A stretch of 64,000 nt of DNA. Source: Paraglaciecola arctica. Lineage in GTDB: Bacteria; Pseudomonadota; Gammaproteobacteria; Enterobacterales; Alteromonadaceae. The DNA is taken from the NCBI RefSeq assembly GCF_018861065.1, contig NZ_JAHKQO010000039.1, positions 62,001-126,000 of the forward strand, written 5' to 3'. A program made the position numbers and the translations under genes. The notes under the pieces are model-generated. The model was not told the DNA's origin, made no database searches, and worked only from the letters and a program-made list of their open reading frames with translations. Shown here piece by piece: positions 20,301 to 28,956 of this stretch. Each line of letters begins with the position of its first letter. Within the stretch, counting starts at the first letter, position 1.

Positions 20301-21284
20301 TAAAAACTGAGGATAGACTTGAATGTCTGAGCTACCGTCATGATGTACCCACGATTCCGGAATAGTAAATTGGCGCTCGCCAGTTTTACTATCAATAAGC
20401 TCAATCTGAACCCAAGTATTGTTTGCAGAGGCAGGGATCACCATTTCATATTCAGGACCCACATCTAAACCAGCGTTCAATGTAGGGCCTTTTTTGTCAT
20501 CTATAAGAGGAAAAGGAATGAGGTTATGGCGAACGGTTACATTGCCAGCCACTGCTTTTTCTACTTTTACCCACAAAGAAACTGACTCAAGTGATTTACC
20601 GTGAGCATTACCTAATAAGTCAGTCCAAGGGTTGATATTGGCTTGATTAGTGCGGTTATTAAAACGAATACCGTTTTGGGTAATATTGGTATTAGGGCTA
20701 TCATCTACATAAGAATAAACCGCACTACCGTCTTCACCTTGACCTTCTTCAAAAGCCATAACACCACGGTTTTGAGTTGGGTATACCCACCCCTCCCAAT
20801 TGTTATTTGTAGTTTGAATTTCGTTAGTGTTGAAATCATAACTAAATTCAATGGTAGAGGATTCAATCACAAACTGCTGTAACTCAGCAGTGTAAGTTAA
20901 CTCACCTCGCTTAGTCTCAAAGTAGATTTGTGTACTGTCATTTAAAGACCCAAGGTTAAAATAAGGAAATCCTTGTGCGTCAGTACCATCTGCATCCATT
21001 ACTGTGTGACTACTGCTGGTAATAACCAGTCTTAATTGTTCTGAGATTTCAGGTGTGCCAGATAAAATAATGTCATTAAAGGTGTAATAACCGACGCGAC
21101 GTTTTGTATAACGTGGACTTTGTTGAATACTCGATTCTGCGACCACTTCCCACGTGCCTGCTTCAACAGCGTAAGAAGAAATAGGCCATTGCATACATAA
21201 TGCGATTAAAATGAAACTTAACCATACTCGCCGAGCATGACTCAATTTTTGCAAAATTTTACTATCAAAATTGGGGTTAACCAT
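17355..21284 (-). CDS. Giant multimodular iota-carrageenase (GH82)
   Basis: The 1309-residue secreted protein has a signal peptide (to about residue 39), a beta-rich domain (40-145), three homologous modules (about 147-352, 392-590 and 594-797, each with an (A/G)xEEG motif and an EEGDK(V/I)(Y/I)IDDY-like end), a Gly/Asn-rich linker after module 1, and a C-terminal right-handed beta-helix (about 830-1309). The helix part is collinear with Alteromonas iota-carrageenase CgiA: NDTADLQAAI, DNKTVFASFLV, FGYGVIQMYMADNILF and LRMETDNL. By that alignment the catalytic pair is E1059 and D1061, with Q1036 and H1100 conserved. It should cleave beta-1,4 bonds of iota-carrageenan outside the cell. Known GH82 enzymes are near 490 residues, so the 800-residue N-terminal extension is unusual. 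It follows a PEP-CTERM-like gene by 24 bases. Confidence 0.93.
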   Translation of the reverse strand: MVNPNFDSKILQKLSHARRVWLSFILIALCMQWPISSYAVEAGTWEVVAESSIQQSPRYTKRRVGYYTFNDIILSGTPEISEQLRLVITSSSHTVMDADGTDAQGFPYFNLGSLNDSTQIYFETKRGELTYTAELQQFVIESSTIEFSYDFNTNEIQTTNNNWEGWVYPTQNRGVMAFEEGQGEDGSAVYSYVDDSPNTNITQNGIRFNNRTNQANINPWTDLLGNAHGKSLESVSLWVKVEKAVAGNVTVRHNLIPFPLIDDKKGPTLNAGLDVGPEYEMVIPASANNTWVQIELIDSKTGERQFTIPESWVHHDGSSDIQVYPQFLFDGLEVGDKVYVDNYLISAEPLENPCCEPVDDTDPGTGGGNTGGGNNDGGVDEPEYNLGDVLTFNYDFDTNNLAPNQGSQGWIYTIVDRGVMAFEEGTGNSGSAFSYTDASVNINPEQNGLYLQQWSANPFTARFSNHGHTITSVKLWVKTELVTEKDVEVIHYLLPYGLVTGNKQVNYPAAIAAAPKFVGVVPAGTSGWVEIELVLQGDETEFTIPSDWVGANGGDLNVYPEFKFGNTEEGDKIYIDDYQAISIVGEPLPVPTDFTVEYDFNDATVAQNGGWGFVLNGYGTIGLEEGTSFDNSDAISYVDTSENVNINNQSLLWHKWGNSNPWSGVFGGGAVESEIQSVTLRVKVEKGAGNTGDGDVSIKHHLLPWNVTLDGGKFGKVTAAQAISPDYTATVSVAEFGDWVEVSFIDLNTNQATFSVPDTWVLTTGADIVDVLPSFFFGGLEEGDKVIIDDYVLIGDNALARPADTGDDNEPLPDYGVHDGSGTFTSNGRTEPLAVNDSTFYTTPNAFNVTRDAVTDYQVNTQVSADNSKNDTADLQAAIDDISNNLGGGKLTIPAGDYYVRSLHLRSNVHLEVNQGATFHMSQGGGYNVWLFEMGNGSEGKAENVSMIGLDDGFTVDLSIDRTTTASPNNERVAVFKMGDIENFKFSNIKIKDNKTVFASFLVGPTPRDGVFYGPTNGIVENIDQSNSLFGYGVIQMYMADNILFRNLHSQGGITLRMETDNLSLKEFGQGAPDKGGIHNIFAEDIRGSNCLAPVMFGPHFQENGSVQVNGVTANSCSFAVRVDGGFVELFSPTGTEKNDWMAEINSTYGDGCAGTTYRRGVQQWATRINETKACLDAVHQRTNLKPGWFEESYIYNVTANYGTDAHLKLNNLYYIPTAENLCIAASNQWPNSAQIFMGDSVAPVENHMVAGVDYNFNINVYDLTANGFPSAHHDIIDSHSVRLNPTVTNYGTAVQLPACTDARWNYIN

Positions 21285-21308
21285 TTTGTTATCTCCATTT
21301 AGGCCAGA

Positions 21309-21932
21309 CTAAGCTGTGCGGCTAACACTTTTTGCTTTGCGTCTTAGGGCAATCAAGGCAATTGAAAATAAAGCCAAAGTAGAAGGAGTCGGGACAGAAG
21401 TACTTGCCTGACTAATAGCGATATTTGATACGGTTAAATAGTCGTCATAAACATAATCGAAGTCTTCAATACCAAGTTCTAAGGCCACAAAAGATCCGGC
21501 CCAAGTGCTGATATCTACTGCTAAGCCATCGATAATAAAATCGTGTAATAAATCCCCATTTTCATCCACCAAAGTAGCAAATGCGTCATCAGCTAAAAAG
21601 TCGAGCTCTAGTGAAAGTAATAGAGAATCTTGCTCCACTAAAAACTCTTGGAATAAGTAAATACCCCAAAATTCATTCCCTTGGTCTTCCGACGTATTTA
21701 GACTGACGCTATTTAATCCAGTTGAAAAGTTACTGCCAAAATCCGCGAAATTAACGTCATAACTAGAAACTTCATCAATTCCGTCAAAGTAATTAACGTC
21801 TCCACTCCACCCATTTAAATTAATGCTGAAGTCAGCATTAATCAAATTGGCAGAGACTGTGCTAGAAATCAGCAAGCTGAGCACTAATAAGGTTTTTGCT
21901 AATAAAAATTTACACTTCAAATAATGTTTCAC
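21309..21932 (-). CDS. Secreted protein with PEP-CTERM-like sorting tail
   Basis: The 207-residue protein has a signal peptide (cut after VSA near residue 28), an acidic beta-rich body (FSINLNGWSGDVNYFDG onwards, possibly a small jelly-roll), and a C-terminus of motif VPTPSTLAL, a hydrophobic helix and an RRK stop. That tripartite tail is the PEP-CTERM exosortase signal in a V-P-x-P variant. The gene is directly upstream of the GH82 gene and in the same direction, so they are probably one transcript. Its role may be surface anchoring or matrix binding near the enzyme; this is inference. No exosortase is in the window. Confidence 0.75.
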   Translation of the reverse strand: MKHYLKCKFLLAKTLLVLSLLISSTVSANLINADFSINLNGWSGDVNYFDGIDEVSSYDVNFADFGSNFSTGLNSVSLNTSEDQGNEFWGIYLFQEFLVEQDSLLLSLELDFLADDAFATLVDENGDLLHDFIIDGLAVDISTWAGSFVALELGIEDFDYVYDDYLTVSNIAISQASTSVPTPSTLALFSIALIALRRKAKSVSRTA

Positions 21933-22225
21933 AATTTGTTTTCCTCGTGTCTGTTTATAAAAAATTCATTACTACAACGACTTAAATACACGTCCAAACA
22001 CTCTGCTTTTGTGTAAACCAAGTTTTTATATTGTCTGGATTTTATCCCATTTAAGCGTCAAAAAATTTAATTGCACTCAATTAAATTTCACATACAGCAA
22101 TTTACATTATTATAACATCTATGTAAACATCATACCTATATATAGATAACAATAACTATTGACTTGAAAGATGAACATTAAAGGAAGGGCTTACCAAAGA
22201 AGGGATACAGCAGGAAAAACAATTA
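21933..22225. other. AT-rich promoter region of the PEP-CTERM/GH82 unit
   Basis: No gene is present. The stretch is very AT-rich and must hold the promoter for the leftward PEP-CTERM and GH82 genes. I found no copy of the 17-bp palindrome seen in the second half of the locus and no good TTGCTA dyad. Confidence 0.4.
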
Positions 22226-22254
22226 AATAAAAAGACGGAAATAAATCCGCCTTT
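22226..22254 (-). terminator. Terminator after the S1 sulfatase gene
   Basis: On the minus strand GGCGGA-TTTATT-TCCGTC is followed by TTTTTATTTAA, about 25 bases after the sulfatase stop. Confidence 0.75.
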
Positions 22255-22279
22255 GTTAATTTAAATAGACAATAAAATG

Positions 22280-23929
22280 TTACTTCACTACTGCATCATT
22301 CAATTGCTTTAACAGATGACTAACAACTATAGGGTGTTCATTGGCTACATTGGTGGTTTCTGTAGGGTCACTGTTATGATCATACAATTCAACAAACAGT
22401 GGGCCTTTACTCGGATCTCGATTGTCTTTCCAGGCCACTAAACGATATTGTCTTGTACGCATTGAGTAGCCCATTAAGTGATGCTCAAACAGTTCGCGAT
22501 CCCACTTATCTCCCTGCTGTCGTTTTATCCTTGCCTCTACTTTTTCAATGAGTGGCCCAAAGTAGGTTTCGCGCATGCCTTTACGCAATGGGAATGCTCC
22601 CCACTCTCTTAACGCCGGAGAAGGAAATTGACTAAATGCAGCTTGTTTCCAAGGCAAATCAGGTTGGGTTAATAAAGGCACCATACTCTGCCCTTCTAGA
22701 TGCTTAGGTACACCTAGGCCAGCTAATTCAGATAAAGTAGGATACACATCCACTAACTCAACTAGCGCTTCGCTCACTGAACCTTTTTCTTTGTTAGTCA
22801 TATTCGGGGTTGAAATGATAAGGGGAACACGGGTGGCGATATCGTAATTGCTTGCTTTACCCCAAATCCCCATTTCACCTAAATGGTAACCGTGGTCGCT
22901 CCACACAATCACTATGGTATTGTCCAAAATCCCCGCTTGTTCGAAGGCTTGCATAATGCGCCCAATTTGCGCATCGATATAGCTCACACTGGCTAAATAT
23001 GAATGTTTCAAGTCAACGGCTAAGTCATCGGGTATAGGCCCAGCATTAGGCACATTGGAAAAGGTACGCATTTCGAAAGAAGCATGTAAACCCATAGCTG
23101 CGCCGCCTATAGGGCCTTCAGTTTGACTAGACAATGGAATTTCTTTCGGATCGTACAAATCCCAATACTTCTTAGGAGCGACCCAAGGTAAATGAGGTTT
23201 GTTCATACCAAAACCCAAAAATAGAGGTTTGTCAGAAGTGGCTAGCAATTCTTTTAAGGTCACAATGGCAAGCTCAGCATTGTAACCATCTTCATAGGCC
23301 GTATCCGGTACATCAGCCTTTTCAAAAGCGGGGCCACTGCCTAAACCAAACTTGGCTTGCTCACCATATTTCGCAAACATTTCTTTGCGCTGTTTAGTCT
23401 GCAAGTCCATATTCGACTTTAATGCATAGCGACTGGGCTTTTTTAAATCAGCAGGTAATTTATGGTATGCAGCTGGAGTGTTCCAAGACAGCTCTTCATC
23501 TTTATCTCCGTGATGAAATATTTTACCAACATAAGTAGCAAGATAACCGTTATCCATAAAATGCTGAGGAATAGTTTTCACATCTTTTAGCTTATGGCGA
23601 AACTTGACGTAATTGTGGGTAACTCCTAATGTATCTGGTCTAAGCCCAGTCATGATACTCGCTCTAGAAGGGCCACAAATCGCTTGTTGCGCATGGGCAT
23701 TTAAAAACCGCACACCATTACTGGCGATAGCATCCAAATTTGGTGTCACCGCCATACCACCATTATAACTCGCTAATTCAGGTCGAAAATCATCAATAGA
23801 AATAAACAAAACATGAGGTTTTTTAGCCGATTTTACGATTGATTCACTCTTATCATTATTCTCTTCCTTGACTGTACAAGCCGTTAGACAAGCAAGAATA
23901 GCTACTAAAATAGTATTTTTTACACGCAT
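22280..23929 (-). CDS. S1-family sulfatase, iduronate-2-sulfatase-like lipoprotein
   Basis: The protein (about 549 residues from the ATG at 23929) has a lipoprotein-type N-terminus (ILACLTACTVKEE), then the alkaline-phosphatase-like sulfatase fold. The formylglycine motif is ICGPSRASIMTG (Cys85 from this start) and the metal residues VLFISIDDFRPEL and VWSDHGYHLGEMG are present. The overall sequence resembles iduronate-2-sulfatase-like enzymes (subfamily S1_7 in SulfAtlas terms), members of which act in carrageenan loci. It would remove sulfate from iota- or kappa-oligosaccharides in the periplasm or at the outer membrane. An in-frame codon at 23983 would destroy the signal peptide. Confidence 0.88.
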   Translation of the reverse strand: MRVKNTILVAILACLTACTVKEENNDKSESIVKSAKKPHVLFISIDDFRPELASYNGGMAVTPNLDAIASNGVRFLNAHAQQAICGPSRASIMTGLRPDTLGVTHNYVKFRHKLKDVKTIPQHFMDNGYLATYVGKIFHHGDKDEELSWNTPAAYHKLPADLKKPSRYALKSNMDLQTKQRKEMFAKYGEQAKFGLGSGPAFEKADVPDTAYEDGYNAELAIVTLKELLATSDKPLFLGFGMNKPHLPWVAPKKYWDLYDPKEIPLSSQTEGPIGGAAMGLHASFEMRTFSNVPNAGPIPDDLAVDLKHSYLASVSYIDAQIGRIMQAFEQAGILDNTIVIVWSDHGYHLGEMGIWGKASNYDIATRVPLIISTPNMTNKEKGSVSEALVELVDVYPTLSELAGLGVPKHLEGQSMVPLLTQPDLPWKQAAFSQFPSPALREWGAFPLRKGMRETYFGPLIEKVEARIKRQQGDKWDRELFEHHLMGYSMRTRQYRLVAWKDNRDPSKGPLFVELYDHNSDPTETTNVANEHPIVVSHLLKQLNDAVVK

Positions 23930-23988
23930 AATAATCACACTTTTATTACGATTAGTTAATTTAACATTTAAACATATCAGCATATAAA

Positions 23989-24003
23989 TTGCTATATTAG
24001 AAA
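23989..24003 (-). promoter_or_regulatory. Weak TTGCTA dyad upstream of the sulfatase
   Basis: TTGCTA-TAT-TAGAAA, a degenerate copy of the TTGCTA-N3-TAGCAA dyad seen before the TonB receptor gene. It is 60 bases upstream of the chosen sulfatase start. Confidence 0.35.
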
Positions 24004-24034
24004 TAACAAAGACACCAACTATCAGATGGTGCCT
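24004..24034 (-). terminator. Terminator after the TonB-dependent receptor
   Basis: On the minus strand GGCACCA-N9-TGGTGTC is followed by TTTGTTATTT, 50 bases after the receptor stop. Confidence 0.7.
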
Positions 24035-24081
24035 TCTACATTTTATACCTTCAGCATATTGCTAAGCCGAGTTTTAAATAA

Positions 24082-26829
24082 TTACAGCGATACCCTAAAA
24101 CTCAAAATATATGATGGGCCATATTCAACGATACTGCGCGTTGCTTCTTGATAGGTATTAAACAATCTTTGACGAGAGTCCAATAAATTAGTCGCCTGGA
24201 AATCTAACGACATTTTATCGCTGATGTCCCAACGAGTAGTCAGAGACAAATCTTTATAATCATCAGAGAAAACGCCCGAACCACTAAAGCCAAGACGATC
24301 TAAATATTCATCTCGCCAGTTATAGGCTAATCTCACGCCAAAGGGCCCTTTCTCCCAAAAAGCCACAAAGTTAATATTATTTTTTGACAATCCAGGTAAA
24401 GGTAAAGCGTTGCCTTCAATATCAATGAAAGGTGTTTCACTATCTATATAAGAGTAAGTGGCAGAAGTACCTAAACCATCAAAAGGGGCTGGCAATGAAG
24501 AGTAGGTTTGCTGGTATATCAACTCGAGTCCATTAACAGAACCACCGTCACCATTAATATTACGCCTGATCAACGCTTGATCTGAACCATTTTCAGGATG
24601 CACATACCCAGGAATGGATTGGAAATCAGTAGAACTCACCACAAACGAGTCGATAGACTTTCTGAAATAACCTGCAGATAACAATCCATCTTCAATATAA
24701 TACTCCAAAGATAAATCTAGCTGGTTAGCTTTAAAAGGTTTCAAATCTGGCGAGCCTGCAGAACCTGTTCCGTCACCTGTGATAGACAAGCGATTTCTCA
24801 AATCCGCATTATTCGGATAGGCCAATACTTTTGCCGCCCCCACTCGCGCAACTAGGTCATCACTCAAGTCAAACTTAACCGTTGCAGAAGGCAACACCTC
24901 TCGGCTATCAGATTCGGTTACAATCTTGGTTTTACTACTGTCAGCATTAAGCTGTGTACCGATAGATTTTAGGCTTCTATCTATGTAGCGCAATCCGACG
25001 TTACCGGTATACTCAATCCCAGATAAATCGCCAAAAAAGTTCAATTTAACATAGGCAGATTGAAAGTCTTCTTCTACGATAGCCGGGGCATCTAAGTGAT
25101 CATTGTTGGTACAACTTTGGCCATTTAAACCATTGGTAAATGCTGCAGTTTGCGCAGGATCTGGATGATTTAAGAAAAAGTCCCTAAATACCGTACACCC
25201 GCCAGCGCCGTAAGCCTGTTTAGAAAATGCCAGATAATGTCGCGGTAATCCTGCCAACTCGCCAGAGAAAAAGTCTGGGCTAGACCAAGTTTCAACAAAT
25301 TGTGTTAGTTGCTCACCTGGGGTTCTGGGCCTGATAGTAGCGCGCTGTAGTTCGGTTAGTGACGTGTCTATTTGTGACAACCGAACACCATATTCAATAG
25401 AATAGTCATCTGAAAGATCTTGGTCAAAATCAATTCTTAACGCCGTGTGGTCTGCGTCGTTTCGAGTTTTATTATCGTTAAACTGAAATAAATTTAACTG
25501 ACTTAAATCATTTAAAGCTGACGCATCGAAACTTAACACCGGTACTTCTGGTCGAAAATCAAAATCTATCTCTGTTTTTTCATTACCTAATAAGCGCGCA
25601 AAAGTTTGATGTAGATAGGTTTCGGCTTGGGTGTAAGCCAATTCTGCCGACATATTCAAGGTACCAGACAACGTCCAATCCATGGATAAGGCTTGTGACA
25701 ACACCTCTGACGAAGAGTCGTTAAACTCAACGTTAGTCTGAGCTTCTCGCACCGAGGTTCCACTGACCAGTACTTCATTTTCATTCAACACTGCGTTTTT
25801 AAGTCTAGCAAAAGGAATAAAGGTGCCAATCCAACGACGCTCTCTGTCAGATTTTAATTCACTTGAGATAAGATCAAAGGAAAACTCAAGATCTTCAGAC
25901 GGACGCCATTGAGCGACAAAATTAACTCCAGTTCTATCTCGGGCATCATCAATTTGCCAAACTCTAGGCTCTTGATGAATCAAGCCATTCACTCCATCGC
26001 CATTTGGATCTGGGTTTAACAGGTTACCATTTGGATCTGTTGCCGCGTTTGGCGCATCAATATCTAAGAAGTTAAATGGTCCTCCTTGCGTTAAACGACT
26101 ATACCCAGAGAAAGTATTAAAACCGTCTTCCCTTGCCTCTCTATCATCAATGTTGGCTCCCAACATTAAGCCAAATGTATCATCCGCAAAGGTATTTGAT
26201 ACTAAAAATGAGCCCTTATAATTGGTATTACCGCTTAACTCACCATAACTAACCGAAGCCGATCCTGATGCTTGTAACCCTTTTTTTGACAGAGGTTTAC
26301 GAGTAATAATATTTACCACACCGCCTATAGAACCTTCTATTTCATCAGCCCCTGCCTGTTTCGTTACTTCAAGTCGAGAAATCATTTCTGATGGTAATAA
26401 AGCCAATAAACTATAAGTAGTTGTGTCTAATGTGTCTGGCCCTGTGGAGCCGCGCCCACCACCGTCAATCATTTCACGACCGTTAACTAATATTACGTTA
26501 TTTCTAAATCCACGAATACTCACCGAGGTGCCTTCGCCAATACCACGATCTAGCTGCACACCAGAGACCCTTTGCAAGGATTCCGCTACGTTTAAATCGG
26601 GTAGCTTACCTATGTCTTCGGCCATTACCGCATCAACAAACTGGGTATTTTCTCTTTTAATGGTTTTTGCTTGTTCGAGCCCTTGTACAAACCCTTTAAC
26701 TTCAATTATTTCTAAGTCATTCCCTTCGGATTGCGCTACGGCTGATGGGGCACTGATTGCCATAACAATACCTAAAGCGATGGATGTTTTTAAAAATTTG
26801 GTGCTAATTGCTGTGTTTCTAGAATGCAT
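24082..26829 (-). CDS. TonB-dependent outer-membrane receptor
   Basis: The 915-residue protein has a signal peptide (cut after SAVA near residue 32), a TonB-box-like IEVKGF segment, a plug domain (about 45-175: AEDIGKLPDLNVAESLQRVSGV, VSIRGFRNNVILVNGREM and a GxIGGVVNIITRKP end) and a long beta-barrel finishing in the aromatic-ended YILSFRVSL. It is the proteobacterial TBDT type without a SusD partner and is the only TBDT in the window, so it is the likely importer of carrageenan oligosaccharides across the outer membrane. A perfect TTGCTA-CTA-TAGCAA palindrome lies about 45 bases upstream. It is divergent from the SMP-30-type gene. Confidence 0.93.
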   Translation of the reverse strand: MHSRNTAISTKFLKTSIALGIVMAISAPSAVAQSEGNDLEIIEVKGFVQGLEQAKTIKRENTQFVDAVMAEDIGKLPDLNVAESLQRVSGVQLDRGIGEGTSVSIRGFRNNVILVNGREMIDGGGRGSTGPDTLDTTTYSLLALLPSEMISRLEVTKQAGADEIEGSIGGVVNIITRKPLSKKGLQASGSASVSYGELSGNTNYKGSFLVSNTFADDTFGLMLGANIDDREAREDGFNTFSGYSRLTQGGPFNFLDIDAPNAATDPNGNLLNPDPNGDGVNGLIHQEPRVWQIDDARDRTGVNFVAQWRPSEDLEFSFDLISSELKSDRERRWIGTFIPFARLKNAVLNENEVLVSGTSVREAQTNVEFNDSSSEVLSQALSMDWTLSGTLNMSAELAYTQAETYLHQTFARLLGNEKTEIDFDFRPEVPVLSFDASALNDLSQLNLFQFNDNKTRNDADHTALRIDFDQDLSDDYSIEYGVRLSQIDTSLTELQRATIRPRTPGEQLTQFVETWSSPDFFSGELAGLPRHYLAFSKQAYGAGGCTVFRDFFLNHPDPAQTAAFTNGLNGQSCTNNDHLDAPAIVEEDFQSAYVKLNFFGDLSGIEYTGNVGLRYIDRSLKSIGTQLNADSSKTKIVTESDSREVLPSATVKFDLSDDLVARVGAAKVLAYPNNADLRNRLSITGDGTGSAGSPDLKPFKANQLDLSLEYYIEDGLLSAGYFRKSIDSFVVSSTDFQSIPGYVHPENGSDQALIRRNINGDGGSVNGLELIYQQTYSSLPAPFDGLGTSATYSYIDSETPFIDIEGNALPLPGLSKNNINFVAFWEKGPFGVRLAYNWRDEYLDRLGFSGSGVFSDDYKDLSLTTRWDISDKMSLDFQATNLLDSRQRLFNTYQEATRSIVEYGPSYILSFRVSL

Positions 26830-27150
26830 TTACTACTCCTTTTTTATTATTTAACGTTAAGAATAATATTCATTTTGCTACTATAGCAATATAAACACTA
26901 ATTAAAAAAGACTTTATTAAATAATAATTAAAAAAATGTAAATGAAATAAACATTATTATTTAAGATTAAAAATTGGAAACTTCTAAAAACCCTATACAA
27001 AACAACATAAATACCCTCGCATTGCATTAAAACCATATTTAAAATTAACATGAATAAAGATTAGTCATTTAAAATAAGAAATGATAAAAGAATACTTTAT
27101 TGCTATTATTAACATTTAAAGCGCAAGGTTGAATCACAGCGAGGTGATTG
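26830..27150. promoter_or_regulatory. Divergent control region of receptor and SMP-30 genes, with TTGCTA sites
   Basis: The AT-rich region of about 320 bases separates two divergent genes. TTGCTA-CTA-TAGCAA at 26875-26889 is a perfect 6-3-6 palindrome near the receptor. A half-matching copy, TTGCTATTATTAACA, is at 27100-27114 near the SMP-30 gene. They may bind the IclR-type regulator encoded at 34757; this is inference. Confidence 0.5.
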
Positions 27151-28026
27151 ATGCTAAAAGAATCGATTAAACAAGATTGTGTTGTCGCCGAAAGCCCTAT
27201 TTGGTCTCAGCGCGGGCAATGTTTCTACTGGGTTGATGTAGGCAAACAAACTGTTCACAAATGGCAGGCTAATAAGGATTTATCCGGCACCGCCCATCAA
27301 ATAGTTCACTTACCTTTTGTTTTTTCAGCCATTTTTGAAGGCGCAGACAATAAGCTTTATTTAGTGGCTGAACATCAGGTTTTGCACTTCGACTTTACCA
27401 GCGCCAACACCGAATCGATAATCCATTGTGAACAACTTGATCAGGAGCACCGATTTAACGACGCTAAAGTGGATGCTAAAGGAAGATTATGGTTGGGCTC
27501 GATGAACAAAACCTTACAAGCGCCCAGTGGTCACCTTTATAGTTTTGAGAAAAATCAATCAATTCAGCAAAAAGACAAGGATTTTATCGTCAGCAATGGC
27601 TTATCTTGGTCGCCGAACAACAAAGTTATGTATGTGGTTGAAACCGTATCTCGGACCATTTACCAGTACAATTTCAATCTAAAATCAGGTGAAGTTTCGA
27701 ATAAAATGCCACTGATTATATTTGATGAAACCCAAGGCAAACCAGACGGCATCACCATAGACAAAAATGGCAATATTTGGGTAGCCATGTGGGACGGTTG
27801 GGCAGTTTTACGTGTTAATCCAAAAGGTGACATTATCGACACTATTCAACTTCCCGTTGCTCGGCCAACCAGTGTTACCTTTGGTGGTGAATTACTAAAT
27901 ACATTACTTATTACCACAGCTAGTTATGGTCTAACACCAGAAGCTCTCGAACAGTATCCATACTCTGGCAGTATTTTGTCTTATCAAACACACACCCAAG
28001 GGTTAACCGCTAATTTGTTTAGGTGA
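27151..28026 (+). CDS. SMP-30/gluconolactonase-family lactonase (cytoplasmic)
   Basis: The protein of about 291 residues has the six-bladed propeller pattern of the regucalcin/gluconolactonase family: metal-ligand Glu in VVAESPIW, RFNDAKVDAKGRLWLGSM, the Asn of SNGLSWS and the Asp of GKPDGITID. It has no signal peptide. In this context it probably opens a sugar lactone, such as galactono-lactone made by a sugar dehydrogenase, to the free acid for an enolase-superfamily dehydratase. The ATG at 27151 has GAGGTGA just upstream and is preferred to a TTG one codon earlier. An aldose-1-epimerase gene follows 20 bases on. Confidence 0.85.
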   Translation: MLKESIKQDCVVAESPIWSQRGQCFYWVDVGKQTVHKWQANKDLSGTAHQIVHLPFVFSAIFEGADNKLYLVAEHQVLHFDFTSANTESIIHCEQLDQEHRFNDAKVDAKGRLWLGSMNKTLQAPSGHLYSFEKNQSIQQKDKDFIVSNGLSWSPNNKVMYVVETVSRTIYQYNFNLKSGEVSNKMPLIIFDETQGKPDGITIDKNGNIWVAMWDGWAVLRVNPKGDIIDTIQLPVARPTSVTFGGELLNTLLITTASYGLTPEALEQYPYSGSILSYQTHTQGLTANLFR

Positions 28027-28045
28027 GTTCACCAAGAATAACCTA

Positions 28046-28882
28046 ATGACTGAATCAGATTATTGCAAAACAATGCTTCCATCGGATATTAAAAAACTAG
28101 AAAGTGGTAGTTTATGCGCGGTGGTGAGCACAAAGTTAGGGGGTGCGATATTAGGACTGTATTATAAAGAAAGGCCCATTATGCAAACAAATCTTGAAGC
28201 GACAGATCCTCGACAGACTGCTTGTTTTGTTATGGCACCTTTTTGTGGATGGTTACCCAAGCAAGGATTTACATGGCAAGGACAACACTTTCAACTAGCG
28301 GGTAATTTGCTAAAAAACAAACCTGCCGTTCACGGTTATGCTTGGCAAACTGAGTGCGATATTCTTGAACACAGCCGTAACAGCATCAGGCTAAATTATC
28401 CTACTCACGCCCAATGGCCTTGGCCCTATAGACTTACTCAGCAAATAGTATTAAATGCTAACACCATGAGCATAACTCTGCTGTATACCAATTTGGCTGC
28501 CGTAATTGCCCCTGCTAGCCTAGGTTTACACCCCTACTTTAATCTAAGTAAAAACACACGAATTCAGGTCAATAAAAATCCAAAAGCTAAGGTTAATATC
28601 TTCCATGGCAACCCAATAGAGGAATGTTATACCCTGCAAGAATGGGATGGACATATTGCTATCACCTCGCCAGAAAAGAATATGAGTGTCATTGCCAACA
28701 GTAATAGCCGACAATTTTTAGGTATATATAGAATGGCTAGCGCAGACTCAATAAGTCTAGAGCCTATTACTCAAGAATTAAATTTACCGCGTATAGAAAA
28801 TCCAGAAAGTGGTTTCACAGCTCTTGAGCCAAATCAGTCACTTGAATTGCATGTCGAAATAAAATTACATTCCGAAAGGTAA
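28046..28882 (+). CDS. Aldose 1-epimerase (mutarotase) family protein
   Basis: The 278-residue protein has the galactose-mutarotase fold, with a catalytic-type histidine in AVHGYAW, a second in LGLHPYF and the glutamate in SLEPIT. The reaction is interconversion of alpha and beta anomers of a sugar, plausibly D-galactose or an anhydro sugar released from carrageenan. It has no signal peptide and is second in a two-gene unit after the lactonase gene. The unit ends in a terminator shared with the convergent GH16 operon. Confidence 0.88.
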   Translation: MTESDYCKTMLPSDIKKLESGSLCAVVSTKLGGAILGLYYKERPIMQTNLEATDPRQTACFVMAPFCGWLPKQGFTWQGQHFQLAGNLLKNKPAVHGYAWQTECDILEHSRNSIRLNYPTHAQWPWPYRLTQQIVLNANTMSITLLYTNLAAVIAPASLGLHPYFNLSKNTRIQVNKNPKAKVNIFHGNPIEECYTLQEWDGHIAITSPEKNMSVIANSNSRQFLGIYRMASADSISLEPITQELNLPRIENPESGFTALEPNQSLELHVEIKLHSER

Positions 28883-28885
28883 TAA

Positions 28886-28915
28886 AAAAGGCAATAACAC
28901 TATGTTATCGCCTTT
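28886..28915. terminator. Bidirectional terminator
   Basis: AAAAGGC(A)ATAAC-ACTAT-GTTAT(C)GCCTTT forms a hairpin, with a run of A on the left (T tract for the minus strand) and TTTGGTTTT on the right. It lies between the mutarotase gene and the convergent GH16 gene. Confidence 0.85.
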
Positions 28916-28956
28916 GGTTTTAGCTTAATCATCCGAATTTAATCAAATGTTTTTGT

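Noticed and set aside
23971-23985. AAACATATCAGCATA as a sixth GntR operator upstream of the first sulfatase
   Set aside because: Only the left half matches; the right half has no ATGTTT, so it is not counted.
26423-26854. Plus-strand ORF of 143 residues over the 5' end of the receptor gene
   Set aside because: It is antisense to a conserved plug domain, and its composition is that of a shadow frame.
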